Shown here: positions 43,379 to 51,330 of the stretch, piece after piece | Layout of the letters: each line of letters opens with the position of its first letter | How positions within the stretch are numbered: the first letter of the stretch is position 1 | Source: a virus | Direction: 5' to 3' (one strand) | DNA length: 64,000 nucleotides | Virus record (IMG/VR): IMGVR_UViG_3300033149_003715 | Span: 62,001 to 126,000 of that record | Program-made: the position numbers and the translations under genes | Notes under the pieces: model-generated | What the model was told of the DNA's origin: nothing | The model's input: only the letters and a program-made list of their open reading frames with translations | The model's database searches: none

Positions 43379-44188
43379 TTAAACTAGGTTCATACCTGTA
43401 ATAATACCATTTCCAAGGGCATGTTTCTCAGAAATTTCATTTTTATTAATTGGGGATAACTTAACAAAAAAATGTTCAGGAGGAAAAAACTTCTTTAATT
43501 GTGTGATATCAAAATCGTCTTCACTCACTAAAGTTAAATTTAATGTTGTTTTCAGCCTTGAATTAGTACGAATCTGACCTAACTCTTCAATCGGTATTTT
43601 GTTTTTATATGGAATTAATTCATTACGATATTTATCTACTAACGAATGTAATGAAACCTGTAGTGTAATGTTATTTTTAATCCAGCTAAAATCAGATCCA
43701 CAAATACCTATAGTTGATACGTAATGATGTGTATTAGGATATTTCGCGGATATTTTTTGTATAGCTTCTTTTACCGCATTAATATTCAAAAACGGTTCAC
43801 CCATTCTAGTATAGTTAATCTTAAATTCTTGACTATCTTGTGGGTGATGTTGTGAGTTTCGATTTAAAACAAGTTCTATCTGTGCTACAATTTCATCCAC
43901 CGATAAATTTCTCCACTTTTTTAACTTTCCAGTAGCACAAAATTTACATCTGACCGGACAACCACTCATAACAGATACTCCGATCATCCATCTTTCAGAT
44001 CTATCACCTAATTTTGTATTGGATAATTTGTTTTGCTTTCTTCCTATAGCATTTTTAGTATAAAAGGGTAAAAATGAGTCTGTAGTTTCTATTGGATATC
44101 CGTCTGGCGTTTGTAATGCATACACAACACCATTAGCAAACCGTTTATACTTACTGATTTTTAACATATGCTTTCTCAAATTCTTCAC
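43379..44188 (-). CDS. RlmN/Cfr-like radical SAM methyltransferase, main part
   Basis: 269 aa. MSGCPVRCKFCATGKLKKW is the C-x3-C-x2-C cluster motif as in RlmN (FCATG), followed by YTRMGEPFLN (GEP motif) and NITLQVSLHS. It stops at GMNLV before the region with the second catalytic Cys, which lies on the next ORF. N-terminus shorter than cellular RlmN. Family enzymes methylate A2503 of 23S rRNA or tRNA; the phage target is unknown. Start overlaps the upstream stop (ATGA). Confidence 0.85.
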   Translation of the reverse strand: MKNLRKHMLKISKYKRFANGVVYALQTPDGYPIETTDSFLPFYTKNAIGRKQNKLSNTKLGDRSERWMIGVSVMSGCPVRCKFCATGKLKKWRNLSVDEIVAQIELVLNRNSQHHPQDSQEFKINYTRMGEPFLNINAVKEAIQKISAKYPNTHHYVSTIGICGSDFSWIKNNITLQVSLHSLVDKYRNELIPYKNKIPIEELGQIRTNSRLKTTLNLTLVSEDDFDITQLKKFFPPEHFFVKLSPINKNEISEKHALGNGIITGMNLV

Positions 44189-44721
44189 TCAAAAAATACC
44201 CACCTGTTATCATCATCAATTTTGGGCGACTCATCTATATGAGCAATATAATTTTTTAATTCTTTCCAGGTAGAAAAAATATACTGATGAGGAATGGTTC
44301 CAAACAACCAGTTAGGAGTATTTTGTTTACTTTGTTTTATCATAACTAGACACGGTTTTTTAAGTCGATTACACCAAAACAATTCTTCCCAAGTACCACA
44401 CATTACAATATCTAAATCAAGATATGTAATGGTAAAGCTTGCAAGATCCACGCACCTTAAATCAAAATGACGAATTTGCTTAATAATTTTAGTCAACTTG
44501 TCATATTCTTCATTCTCCCTCCATTTTTTCATTTGTGGTAGAAGTTGTATTTCGTCATTGACACAATTATTTTTAGGTTTATTGGTGGGATCAAGAACTA
44601 TAATTTTTCTATCTACCAAAAATTTGGTAATATTTCTTCTCCAACCTGTACCCTGATCTACCGCATAATCAATCGGACCAATTAAGTAACACACATTATT
44701 TGCTAAACGGTTTAGTTTCAT
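44185..44721 (-). CDS. nucleoside 2-deoxyribosyltransferase-like protein
   Basis: 178 aa from ATG 44721 (a TTG at 44763 gives 192 aa). VCYLIGPIDYAVDQGTGWRRNI and VLDPTNKP are typical of the NDT/DUF4406 superfamily, with a central acidic patch (SFTITYLDLDIVMCGTWEELFW) carrying the likely catalytic Glu. Cleaves or exchanges N-glycosidic bonds in nucleosides or related molecules. Its leader contains element E2. Confidence 0.72.
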   Translation of the reverse strand: MKLNRLANNVCYLIGPIDYAVDQGTGWRRNITKFLVDRKIIVLDPTNKPKNNCVNDEIQLLPQMKKWRENEEYDKLTKIIKQIRHFDLRCVDLASFTITYLDLDIVMCGTWEELFWCNRLKKPCLVMIKQSKQNTPNWLFGTIPHQYIFSTWKELKNYIAHIDESPKIDDDNRWVFFE

Positions 44722-44811
44722 TTGTACTTTACACAATGTGCCATATGAAGATAAAGAAGCCAAATTTTATGTATTCGTCCCATCAATATTTAGGTTAACA
44801 ATAAAATGAAT

Positions 44812-45008
44812 GGCCAATAAGTAAAATTATCAAATATTGTTAAGTTTCTCAAACATACCTTTTTCTTACTGGTTAGTCTAACCTTAATTTTTCATCTTCC
44901 CTACAAAAGTTTATAAAGGGGGGAAAGTTATATGATGGTAGATGATTTCACGATTGCCGACAATCTTTTGGTAGTTTTGCGTTTTAGTTCTCTTCAATAA
45001 AGAATACG
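44812..45008. repeat. conserved non-coding element E2, copy A
   Basis: About 197 bp, similar throughout to 52757-52948. Shared blocks: GGCCA-TAAGTAAAA, ATACCTTTTTCT, GGTTAGTCTAAC, AAAGTT, GTAGTTTT-CGT. Both frames are stop-rich on each strand, so it is not coding. It lies between a strong minus-strand promoter (45077-45105) and the gene at 44721, so it is probably a transcribed leader RNA. Hairpin potential includes CTTCCC/GGGGAAAG and GATTG/CAATC. Confidence 0.6.
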
Positions 45009-45076
45009 TCCCTAATATGACGACACGACCAAAATTGGAAACGATTCAATTTCGCTTGTGTCTGTATAACTATTGT

Positions 45077-45105
45077 AGTATACCTTACGGAGGTAGAAAA
45101 GTCAA
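45077..45105 (-). promoter_or_regulatory. sigma70-like promoter upstream of E2
   Basis: Minus strand: -35 TTGACT (45105-45100), 17 bp spacer, -10 TATACT (45082-45077). Start of transcription would be near 45070, giving a leader of about 350 nt before the next start codon. The rest of 45106-45220 is AT-rich with a small inverted repeat (TCCCACAGTGGGA near 45127-45139). Confidence 0.7.
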
Positions 45106-45220
45106 GTTTTTATGTGATAATTTTATTCCCACAGTGGGAAATTTATCGCCAACAACCATAATGGTTGATTTTGTTTTACAATGATACAATATGAGGCACA
45201 ATATACCGTAATTATATTAA

Positions 45221-46123
45221 TCATTTTATATTGTACATTCTTCCCTTACTTGTCTTTAGAACATACCCCTTGTTAACCAAAAATGGCTCAATAATATTTT
45301 CTATTGTGTAACGGTCAATTTTTGTCATTTCCATTAATGGTTTTAATCCAACAGGACGCTTTATTTTCAGTAGACATGAAAGATATAATTTATCATTAGT
45401 AGTTAATCCGTTCTTATCTACCCCTTTTAGTTTAAGAGCAAATTGAACAGTTTTTTCATCAACTAATCGTACAGATTGGCTAACTATATAATCTCTAATC
45501 CAAATTAAATATGTATTCAAAATACGTGGCGTACCACGTGCAATTTTTGCTATATGTTTAATGCAATTGTGTGGCATATTAATATTAAGCTTTGATAAAT
45601 GCAATTGTGCCAATGTAGTCAACTCATCCACCGAATACAATTGTAAATGTTCTTGTATGGGAAATCTGTCAATCAATGGTAAATTTAAACTACCAATCTG
45701 AGTAGAACATGCTATGCAAGTAAATTTTGGCAAATCTATAACAATTGCTTCTTTGTCTATTTTATTAGCAACTAAATTAAGTTTAAAATCTTCCAATACT
45801 GTTAATAGTAAATCTTGACACCGCCTATTAAGGCAATGTATTTCGTCTGCAATCAAAATGTCTTGATATTGTAATCTAACTAAATATGGTAATAATTGTT
45901 TAGGATTGGTAACATTTGCACAGTTAACAACTATAGGAGTTTTGTTAAACTCACGACTAATTGCTAACGCTATAGTTGTTTTACCTAAACCTGGTCCACG
46001 GGACCCTAATAATATATGAGGCAGTATATCTTGCCTTTTTTGAGAAGATTTAATGTGGATTTTCAATCTAGTAAGTACATTTGATTGCCCTATGATATCA
46101 GACAATGATGTTGGTCTTAACAT
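45221..46123 (-). CDS. ruvB: RuvB-like Holliday junction helicase
   Basis: 300 aa AAA+ ATPase. LRPTSLSDIIGQSNVLTRL is the RuvB opening; Walker A GPGLGKTT (43-50), Walker B ILIADEIHCL, sensor 1 IACSTQ, sensor 2 ARGTPRI, and a C-terminal winged helix ending GYVLKTSKGRMYNI. Drives branch migration of recombination intermediates. No RuvA or RuvC is recognised nearby, but the next gene may supply the RuvA contact. Confidence 0.9.
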   Translation of the reverse strand: MLRPTSLSDIIGQSNVLTRLKIHIKSSQKRQDILPHILLGSRGPGLGKTTIALAISREFNKTPIVVNCANVTNPKQLLPYLVRLQYQDILIADEIHCLNRRCQDLLLTVLEDFKLNLVANKIDKEAIVIDLPKFTCIACSTQIGSLNLPLIDRFPIQEHLQLYSVDELTTLAQLHLSKLNINMPHNCIKHIAKIARGTPRILNTYLIWIRDYIVSQSVRLVDEKTVQFALKLKGVDKNGLTTNDKLYLSCLLKIKRPVGLKPLMEMTKIDRYTIENIIEPFLVNKGYVLKTSKGRMYNIK

Positions 46124-46130
46124 AAACTTA

Positions 46131-46499
46131 TTACATTTGGCTTAAAATTTTTTTGACTAAATCTTGTACTTTCCACTCTTTTTTATTATTTGCTAAAATA
46201 TGCATAACTTTTTGTTTAACTAACTTAACTGAAAAACCCTGAGCACTAAGAATATCTACCACTTGTTGTATTAATTTCTTATATTGTGACCGATTATCAC
46301 TAATACAATGTTTGTTTCCGTTACCAGTTGTAAAGTTAACTTCTATATTTTGCAATGGTGTAGTAGATAAAATCTGTCCACAGTAACATTCTACGTTATT
46401 ACACATCTGCGATTCTTTCATAGAAAACCAATGTGTGGACTTGCAGTATGGACAATTATATCCAAAGTGTAAGTCAATATCGGCAGGTTTTATTTTCAT
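46131..46499 (-). CDS. zinc-ribbon protein with RuvA domain III-like tail
   Basis: 122 aa. N-terminus has NCPYCKSTHW and CYCGQ zinc ligands. C-terminus (about 75-122, VDILSAQGFSVKLVKQKVMHI ... VQDLVKKIL) resembles RuvA domain III, the part that binds RuvB. Encoded 7 nt before RuvB, it could recruit the helicase to DNA. The similarity is short and judged by eye. Confidence 0.65.
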   Translation of the reverse strand: MKIKPADIDLHFGYNCPYCKSTHWFSMKESQMCNNVECYCGQILSTTPLQNIEVNFTTGNGNKHCISDNRSQYKKLIQQVVDILSAQGFSVKLVKQKVMHILANNKKEWKVQDLVKKILSQM

Positions 46500-46765
46500 A
46501 TATTATTTTCGTCATGATCAAAATCGAGAAATGTATCTTCGCCAATGACACAGTATACTCTATCTTTTGGTATAGAATATTGTGGAAGATCACCTTTAAT
46601 ATACTTGTTAAGATCTGGACCACGAAAACCACGTTCATCCACAAAGAAAAAATGATCTATTATTTCACCATTTGCCATATTTAATGCTTTTTGTGCCGCT
46701 TCTACTGGAGCAGAAGCTATTACAATTTTATGTAATTGACCTGATTTAACATAATACTTAGACAT
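46496..46765 (-). CDS. unknown 89 aa protein
   Basis: Opens with MSKYYVKSGQLHKIVIASAP, a beta-hairpin pattern seen in small phage proteins, then VEAAQKALNM and an acidic C-terminus (DTFLDFDHDENNI). Overlaps the zinc protein start by 4 nt. Function unknown. Confidence 0.66.
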   Translation of the reverse strand: MSKYYVKSGQLHKIVIASAPVEAAQKALNMANGEIIDHFFFVDERGFRGPDLNKYIKGDLPQYSIPKDRVYCVIGEDTFLDFDHDENNI

Positions 46766-46850
46766 AATTATTTTTTTTGCTTCCAGTTATAAAACTAATT
46801 TTCATATTTTTCAATAGCATAGTAAATAAAGATCTAACAGATCATATCGT

Positions 46851-47363
46851 TTAACCATTGTTTTGCGTGTTATAAAGTCGGTGTCGTCGTTGAAAAAGAA
46901 AACGCACTATTAGTATATGGTTTACAACCTGAAAGCCTGAGTAACTTATTAAGAAACCAAGAATTCCAAAAGATATGTCAAGAAAGTATTTTGACCATAA
47001 GTCTGGTTTTGCAAACGCCCACAATACTAATATATAACCAATCAATGTTAAAAGAGTGAAAGCCGTCCATACAAGCCAATCAACAATTTTCTCAGCGACT
47101 AGTTTTATTTTTGAATCGTTTGACCAAGAACAAGCCGCCCAAGCTTGAAATAAAAGCATTATTAGCATAAAACCAAGCATGATATTTGTTGCAACAAACA
47201 AATCTCCAAAATGTGAGCGGATATGGAAAATAGCTTCTGCGTCGTAATGACACCATATTCCAACACTAATTCCAATTACTAGAGCCGTCCAAAATTCACC
47301 ATCTTTCCAAAGGAAAGGATTTTTTAGTATCTTTGGAATAAATTCGCCTATTTCGTAATACAT
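46851..47363 (-). CDS. four-helix membrane protein, possibly acquired
   Basis: 170 aa with about four transmembrane segments (ALVIGISVGIW, ATNIMLGFMLIMLLF, WLVWTAFTLLTLIGYILVLW, ISFGILGFLIS). Richer in Trp, Gly and Ala and slightly less AT-rich than neighbours, hinting at acquisition from a cellular genome. No homologue recognised. Confidence 0.65.
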   Translation of the reverse strand: MYYEIGEFIPKILKNPFLWKDGEFWTALVIGISVGIWCHYDAEAIFHIRSHFGDLFVATNIMLGFMLIMLLFQAWAACSWSNDSKIKLVAEKIVDWLVWTAFTLLTLIGYILVLWAFAKPDLWSKYFLDISFGILGFLISYSGFQVVNHILIVRFLFQRRHRLYNTQNNG

Positions 47364-47436
47364 TGTAACAAATTTCTACCTATTTTTGGTTTTTTGACTG
47401 TTAGAAATGGAAACTATTACAGTTTTATGTAATTGG

Positions 47437-47685
47437 CTAGGCATAATTAATTTCTTCGCAAATTGGTGATTGTCTTGCTAGATTTAAAATTTGTATAATG
47501 TGCAATAAATGAATGTATTGATCGTCATTATGTTTGTCAAATCCATATCTGGATATTCTAAATATAAGCGGTATGTTATCTTGATAACTATTTAAATATT
47601 GTTTCAACGCTTTAATACATGCATGATATATATTGCCAGCCATATATAGATATTTTTTTTGTCCATACGTAATATAATATTTCAT
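47437..47685 (-). CDS. unknown 82 aa protein
   Basis: Tyr-rich N-terminus MKYYITYGQKKYLYMAGNIYHACIKAL (in part) resembles the beta-alpha start of the small protein at 46496. Rest helical. Two bases from the upstream gene. Function unknown. Confidence 0.62.
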   Translation of the reverse strand: MKYYITYGQKKYLYMAGNIYHACIKALKQYLNSYQDNIPLIFRISRYGFDKHNDDQYIHLLHIIQILNLARQSPICEEINYA

Positions 47686-47687
47686 TA

Positions 47688-47870
47688 TTACCCTTTCGTA
47701 TTTTGATTATCCTTTAATTTTTCGTTATGTTGATTCTGAATAGATCGTCGAATTTGTATCAATTCATTTTTTATTTCTTCCTTATGCATTTTCAATGATA
47801 CATTTAATCCAATATTAGTGCCAAATACTGCACCTAAGATTAACCAAGGTAATATACTATTATCTTTCAT
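47688..47870 (-). CDS. small membrane-anchored coiled coil
   Basis: 60 aa: one short hydrophobic segment (ILPWLILGAVFGTNIGLNVSL) followed by a charged coiled coil (KEEIKNELIQIRRSIQNQ). Topology similar in style to the protein at 16879. Function unknown. Confidence 0.6.
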   Translation of the reverse strand: MKDNSILPWLILGAVFGTNIGLNVSLKMHKEEIKNELIQIRRSIQNQHNEKLKDNQNTKG

Positions 47871-47879
47871 GCGTATTTC

Positions 47880-48338
47880 CTATTTATTATAAGGTTTAGC
47901 TGAATATACTTCTTTAATTAATTTTACTGCATCTACAAACAATGTTCCATTCGGTGGTCTTATTAAATGCACTAAGTGTTTGAACCTTTTTTTATATTTT
48001 CTTAATTTCCACGCTTTGATAACAGTTTGCCAATTATTCCTTAAACTATCAGCAACAATACCATTTTTTGATGGATTGTGTACTTCACACATCCAAATAG
48101 TCCCTCTATCAAAAATTGAAAAAGTAGAAAATTGATATTTAAGATTCATATTTGTATGTAAAAATTCCATAGCATTTTCAATAGTATCGAATACAAACAA
48201 TTTAGAACCTTTTATGGTTGGATATGTCCATTCGTTGATTTCATATTTGAGTATACGACCGTATCGGTGTTTTAATCCTCTATGGAAAATAGATAGCAAA
48301 CCATTATCACGAATGACAAGCTTATATGCTATAAACAT
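47880..48338 (-). CDS. family-1 (YKVV/VKL) paralogue
   Basis: 152 aa. First in a family of about ten copies in this region. Shared features: AYKLV-type first strand, ILKYEINEWTYPTIKGSKLFVFDTI (in part), WMCEVHNPSKNG and a final PPNGTLFVDAVKLIKEVY. No function known. This copy is the longest and most divergent. Confidence 0.75.
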   Translation of the reverse strand: MFIAYKLVIRDNGLLSIFHRGLKHRYGRILKYEINEWTYPTIKGSKLFVFDTIENAMEFLHTNMNLKYQFSTFSIFDRGTIWMCEVHNPSKNGIVADSLRNNWQTVIKAWKLRKYKKRFKHLVHLIRPPNGTLFVDAVKLIKEVYSAKPYNK

Positions 48339-48377
48339 AATTATATAATTATTTTATATTTTAGAATACTGCTTACA

Positions 48378-48758
48378 TTAAGAACAACGATTGTGAATCA
48401 ATTTATAAAAATTCTCCGGATTGTGGCAAAACTTAGTGTAAATTTCTTTACGAATTTTTTCCCTGTTGGTATTTAATTTCCATAGCAAATACAACACCAA
48501 ATCACTTTCGCTAATATGTTCTAGTTGACATAGTGGACAATATTTTTCTGGAATTTCGTATCTCCAATCATTAGAGTTTTTCAACTGTTCCATAACATTC
48601 TTATTAAGATAACTTTCGTTAAAAACATGTCCTCTTACACACTCTACCATCCATGCATCTTCAAGGGTAAAATCCCATCCTGATACAGTTTGTCCTGAAA
48701 TATCACATGTAAAACTTGAACTACTTGAATTACTGACAAAACCAGTTCTAATTTTCAT
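48378..48758 (-). CDS. protein with N-terminal GFVSNSSSSSF motif
   Basis: 126 aa starting MKIRTGFVSNSSSSSFTCD. This serine-run N-terminus recurs on otherwise unrelated phage and bacterial proteins, suggesting a targeting or processing signal. The body has Cys pairs (ECVRGH, KYCPLCQ) that could bind zinc. AGGAGG SD. Function unknown. Confidence 0.72.
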   Translation of the reverse strand: MKIRTGFVSNSSSSSFTCDISGQTVSGWDFTLEDAWMVECVRGHVFNESYLNKNVMEQLKNSNDWRYEIPEKYCPLCQLEHISESDLVLYLLWKLNTNREKIRKEIYTKFCHNPENFYKLIHNRCS

Positions 48759-48769
48759 TGTTTTTCCTC

Positions 48770-49051
48770 CTATTTGTTGTTCTTACAATTATTAATTTTT
48801 TCTGCAATCTCACGAGCCTTAATTAGTGCTTGCCCTAATAAACTCCTTGATGTTTGTTGACATTGACTGTATCCTTCTCCACAGTAAATAATTTTTATTC
48901 CTCGTTTTTGAGCAACCTTTCTATTCAAAACTTTAAGTTTCTCCACATTATCAGGTACTACTTGAACTGCTACATACACATCTGGTCCACCAAATTGATG
49001 AGCACTTGATCCTCTTGAACGTTGTTTGCGAATTTCTACGTATGCTTTCAT
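48770..49051 (-). CDS. unknown 93 aa protein
   Basis: Start taken at ATG 49051; an upstream ATG at 49063 overlaps the previous gene by 16 nt. Contains HQFGGPDVYVAVQVVPDNVE and IIYCGEGYSQCQQTSRSLLGQA, the latter a pattern I have seen in phage mini-proteins. Function unknown. Confidence 0.65.
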   Translation of the reverse strand: MKAYVEIRKQRSRGSSAHQFGGPDVYVAVQVVPDNVEKLKVLNRKVAQKRGIKIIYCGEGYSQCQQTSRSLLGQALIKAREIAEKINNCKNNK

Positions 49052-49635
49052 AATTTTTTCCATTTATTACCAGAATACGGTTTTGCTAAAGTATTTTTAT
49101 CAAGGGATGGACAATACGTAAATTCTTTGTTGTTAATTTCTTCTTCTAACGGATGATATGTTTGCGTAAAATCTTCATCATATGATGCTTTAATCAAAAA
49201 ACACCCAGCTAATTCAGCACATTTTACTAATAAGTCTTCGGTTAATGCTACACCTCCATGAAATGTATATCTATTTTGAAAAACTTTAACATCATTTGTA
49301 AGATCAATACAATCACCACATGAAAAACCTAAAGCACTTTTAAATCCTATTTTATTTATATGCCCAGCACGACTAGACCACGGTCCTTTTAAACATTTTT
49401 GTACAATTTGATTATCTTCTTGAAGTTTAATATTAAATGTATGTCCGCCAAATCCTCGTCCAGGGCCTTTATAATAGTAAAAACTAACAAAACCATCTTT
49501 TTCTGCATAATACGTATTATTTTTTTCTGTGAATATCATATCCGATAATGCAGGAAGTTTGTCCACTAAAACCTCAAAAATTGGATCACTATCAAAATAA
49601 TGCATCCAATTAACACGCGATTTCAAAATTTTCAC
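49048..49635 (-). CDS. unknown 195 aa phage protein
   Basis: GTG start overlapping the stop of a decayed family-1 copy (TAGTG). Contains FYYYKGPGRGFGGHTFNIKL and LKGPWSSRAGHINKIG, blocks familiar from phage proteins of unknown role, and a Cys-rich centre (GFSCGDCIDL). Beta-rich. Confidence 0.7.
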   Translation of the reverse strand: MKILKSRVNWMHYFDSDPIFEVLVDKLPALSDMIFTEKNNTYYAEKDGFVSFYYYKGPGRGFGGHTFNIKLQEDNQIVQKCLKGPWSSRAGHINKIGFKSALGFSCGDCIDLTNDVKVFQNRYTFHGGVALTEDLLVKCAELAGCFLIKASYDEDFTQTYHPLEEEINNKEFTYCPSLDKNTLAKPYSGNKWKKL

Positions 49636-49900
49636 TATTCTATCCTTTTAATTAATTTTACCGCTTTAGCTGCAACAGTACCTTTAGGAATACATACAAT
49701 ACCACCGTAATCTATTACTTTTTTCTTTTGTTTCTTTTTGTATAAAATTTCTATTAGAGACTCTAAATCAAAGGTAAATGGTATTTTTCTAAATCTACCT
49801 TTACCCTATAGGTAATAGCAGCTTCTCGTATACTATGCTCGTAATATGTAGAACATACTGACTTCATTTCCTGCGTAACAACTTTATAATAGATTTTCAT
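49635..49900 (-). pseudogene. decayed family-1 paralogue
   Basis: Starts MKIYYKVVTQEMKSVCSTYY and ends IPKGTVAAKAVKLIKRIE, the family-1 ends, but the middle is deleted and the two parts are in different frames, the switch lying near the GATTTAGAG stretch at about 49765. Explains the 280 bp gap between 49.63 and 49.92 kb. Confidence 0.8.
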
Positions 49901-49914
49901 AATTATTCACTTAA

Positions 49915-50313
49915 TTAGCAGTTCAAGTATACTCGTTTTAATAGTTTAACTGCGGATACAAACACTGTTCCTTTTGGTACAGCCTTTTTTTCAAAGAACT
50001 TTTTATGTTGTTTTTGTTTTTTTCTTATCAAGTTCCATTTTCTTAAAAATACTGATGCTGAATGTATACTACCAATATAAGGTACAAACACACTTGAACA
50101 AGAAGGATTCTCTATCATACAATTATAAACATGTGATCCAAAATAACAAAATTTACGTGCATCTTTTAAATTATTAAAGACCATTAATTTTGTACCCTCA
50201 ACCTTAGGATATACCCACTCTCCAATCTCGTATTTAACTACAAATTCTTTCGGCAAATGTTTATAAAGATACGATTTTAGATCAAATGAAACAACTTTAT
50301 AATAGGTTTTCAT
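49915..50313 (-). CDS. family-1 paralogue
   Basis: 132 aa. MKTYYKVVSFDLKSYLYKHLP, VVKYEIGEWVYPKVEGTKLMVF, YNCMIENPSCSSVFVPYIG and KKAVPKGTVFVSAVKLLKRVY (each in part). Closest to the copy at 51331-51750. Role unknown. Confidence 0.78.
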   Translation of the reverse strand: MKTYYKVVSFDLKSYLYKHLPKEFVVKYEIGEWVYPKVEGTKLMVFNNLKDARKFCYFGSHVYNCMIENPSCSSVFVPYIGSIHSASVFLRKWNLIRKKQKQHKKFFEKKAVPKGTVFVSAVKLLKRVYLNC

Positions 50314-50315
50314 AG

Positions 50316-50657
50316 TTATTCACCTAAAATTTGGGGGGAATTTTGAAGACCGTGAGAACGATCTAACTGTCCAAGTACGTTAGCAGTAGCAGTTACAATA
50401 CCATTTCCAAATTGTTGGTTGTACGCATTTTTAATATCTTCATTAGGTTCTAATTGAAATAAGATATGATTTTTGGATATTACGACTTTTTTTTCGTTGG
50501 AGAATGGCATCCACGGTCTCATTGCTATACCTATTTTACCAGTTGCATCTTGACCAACAGACATAGCTACCGGATTTATTAAACATACTTGATCTTTACA
50601 TGATTCGATTTGTGCTATAATTTCTTCACCATAAATTAATTTAATGTATTTAACCAT
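50316..50657 (-). CDS. small beta-barrel-like phage protein
   Basis: 113 aa. VKYIKLIYGEEIIAQIESC, then NPVAMSVGQ, IAMRPWMPFSNEKKVVISKNHI is a pattern common in phages, suggesting a small Sm/SH3-like barrel; the fold is inferred. AAGGAG SD. Two bases before a family-1 gene. Confidence 0.7.
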   Translation of the reverse strand: MVKYIKLIYGEEIIAQIESCKDQVCLINPVAMSVGQDATGKIGIAMRPWMPFSNEKKVVISKNHILFQLEPNEDIKNAYNQQFGNGIVTATANVLGQLDRSHGLQNSPQILGE

Positions 50658-50668
50658 AGTTCAACTCC

Positions 50669-51064
50669 TTAACTACTTTGTAACAACCATTTTTTAAATG
50701 GTTCATAGGGGTTTTTGGTACTATACCATAACTGTGTACAATTAAAATCTAGTAACAATTTTTGGCAACATTTACATGGTTTAGACATGCCCAACATACC
50801 ATTGGCCATGATCCTAATGTTAACAAATGTAAATTTAGGTAACAATGAGACAGGATATGGAAAATTTTGAATAGCTTTTAATTCAGAATGAATGTTATTA
50901 AATCTATAACCATATCGACCTGCCAGCGGATGTGTCTTAAAAGATAAATTATACCCTACGGAAATCACTCTTTTCTTAAGCAAAATAAAAGTAAAATGTT
51001 TTTGACGTGCATCGGGCAAATCTATCATTTTATAGGATAGTTTGATCAGTTTGTCAAATTTCAT
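50669..51064 (-). CDS. cytidine-deaminase-like zinc protein
   Basis: 131 aa with NNIHSELKAI (HxE) and SKPCKCCQKLL (PCxxC), the zinc and proton-shuttle motifs of the cytidine/deoxycytidylate deaminase fold. Different from the dCMP deaminase at 15.6 kb. Substrate may be a nucleoside, a nucleotide or RNA. Confidence 0.8.
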   Translation of the reverse strand: MKFDKLIKLSYKMIDLPDARQKHFTFILLKKRVISVGYNLSFKTHPLAGRYGYRFNNIHSELKAIQNFPYPVSLLPKFTFVNIRIMANGMLGMSKPCKCCQKLLLDFNCTQLWYSTKNPYEPFKKWLLQSS

Positions 51065-51081
51065 AACACTAAGTTTTATGA

Positions 51082-51330
51082 TTATGAAGGATTAAGATCG
51101 TAATATGGACAGTTTCGATTATTTGCCAACAAGTGTTTACGAAAATCTTGTGTAATTTGATGTTCCCATATATTTTTAAAACTGCTTACATCAAAAATAT
51201 TAATGCCAAATTTCCATTCCTTTATTCCTTCACAAAAAGAACATGCGTAACAATTTCCTAAACAGTTAATATACATTGAAAACAATGTAGATTCACATGG
51301 TTCACATAATTGTTGTTTTTGTATAAAATC
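51082..51330 (-). CDS. orphan SPASM-like domain, probable gene fragment
   Basis: About 80 codons open from just after the TAA of the family-1 gene, in the same frame; no ATG at the start (the first ATG is SMYINC, after a TTG). Sequence QQLCEPCESTLFSMYINCLG, then NCYACSFCEG and NRNCPYYDLNP matches the C-terminal SPASM-type cluster domain of phage radical SAM proteins I know. The radical SAM core is absent, so it is probably a remnant. Confidence 0.6.
   Translation of the reverse strand, partial: DFIQKQQLCEPCESTLFSMYINCLGNCYACSFCEGIKEWKFGINIFDVSSFKNIWEHQITQDFRKHLLANNRNCPYYDLNPS

Noticed and set aside
43379-43381. TAA in the RlmN-like gene as a recoded sense codon
   Set aside because: TAA is the commonest stop in the window, including at confident genes such as the DnaB and NAMPT neighbours.
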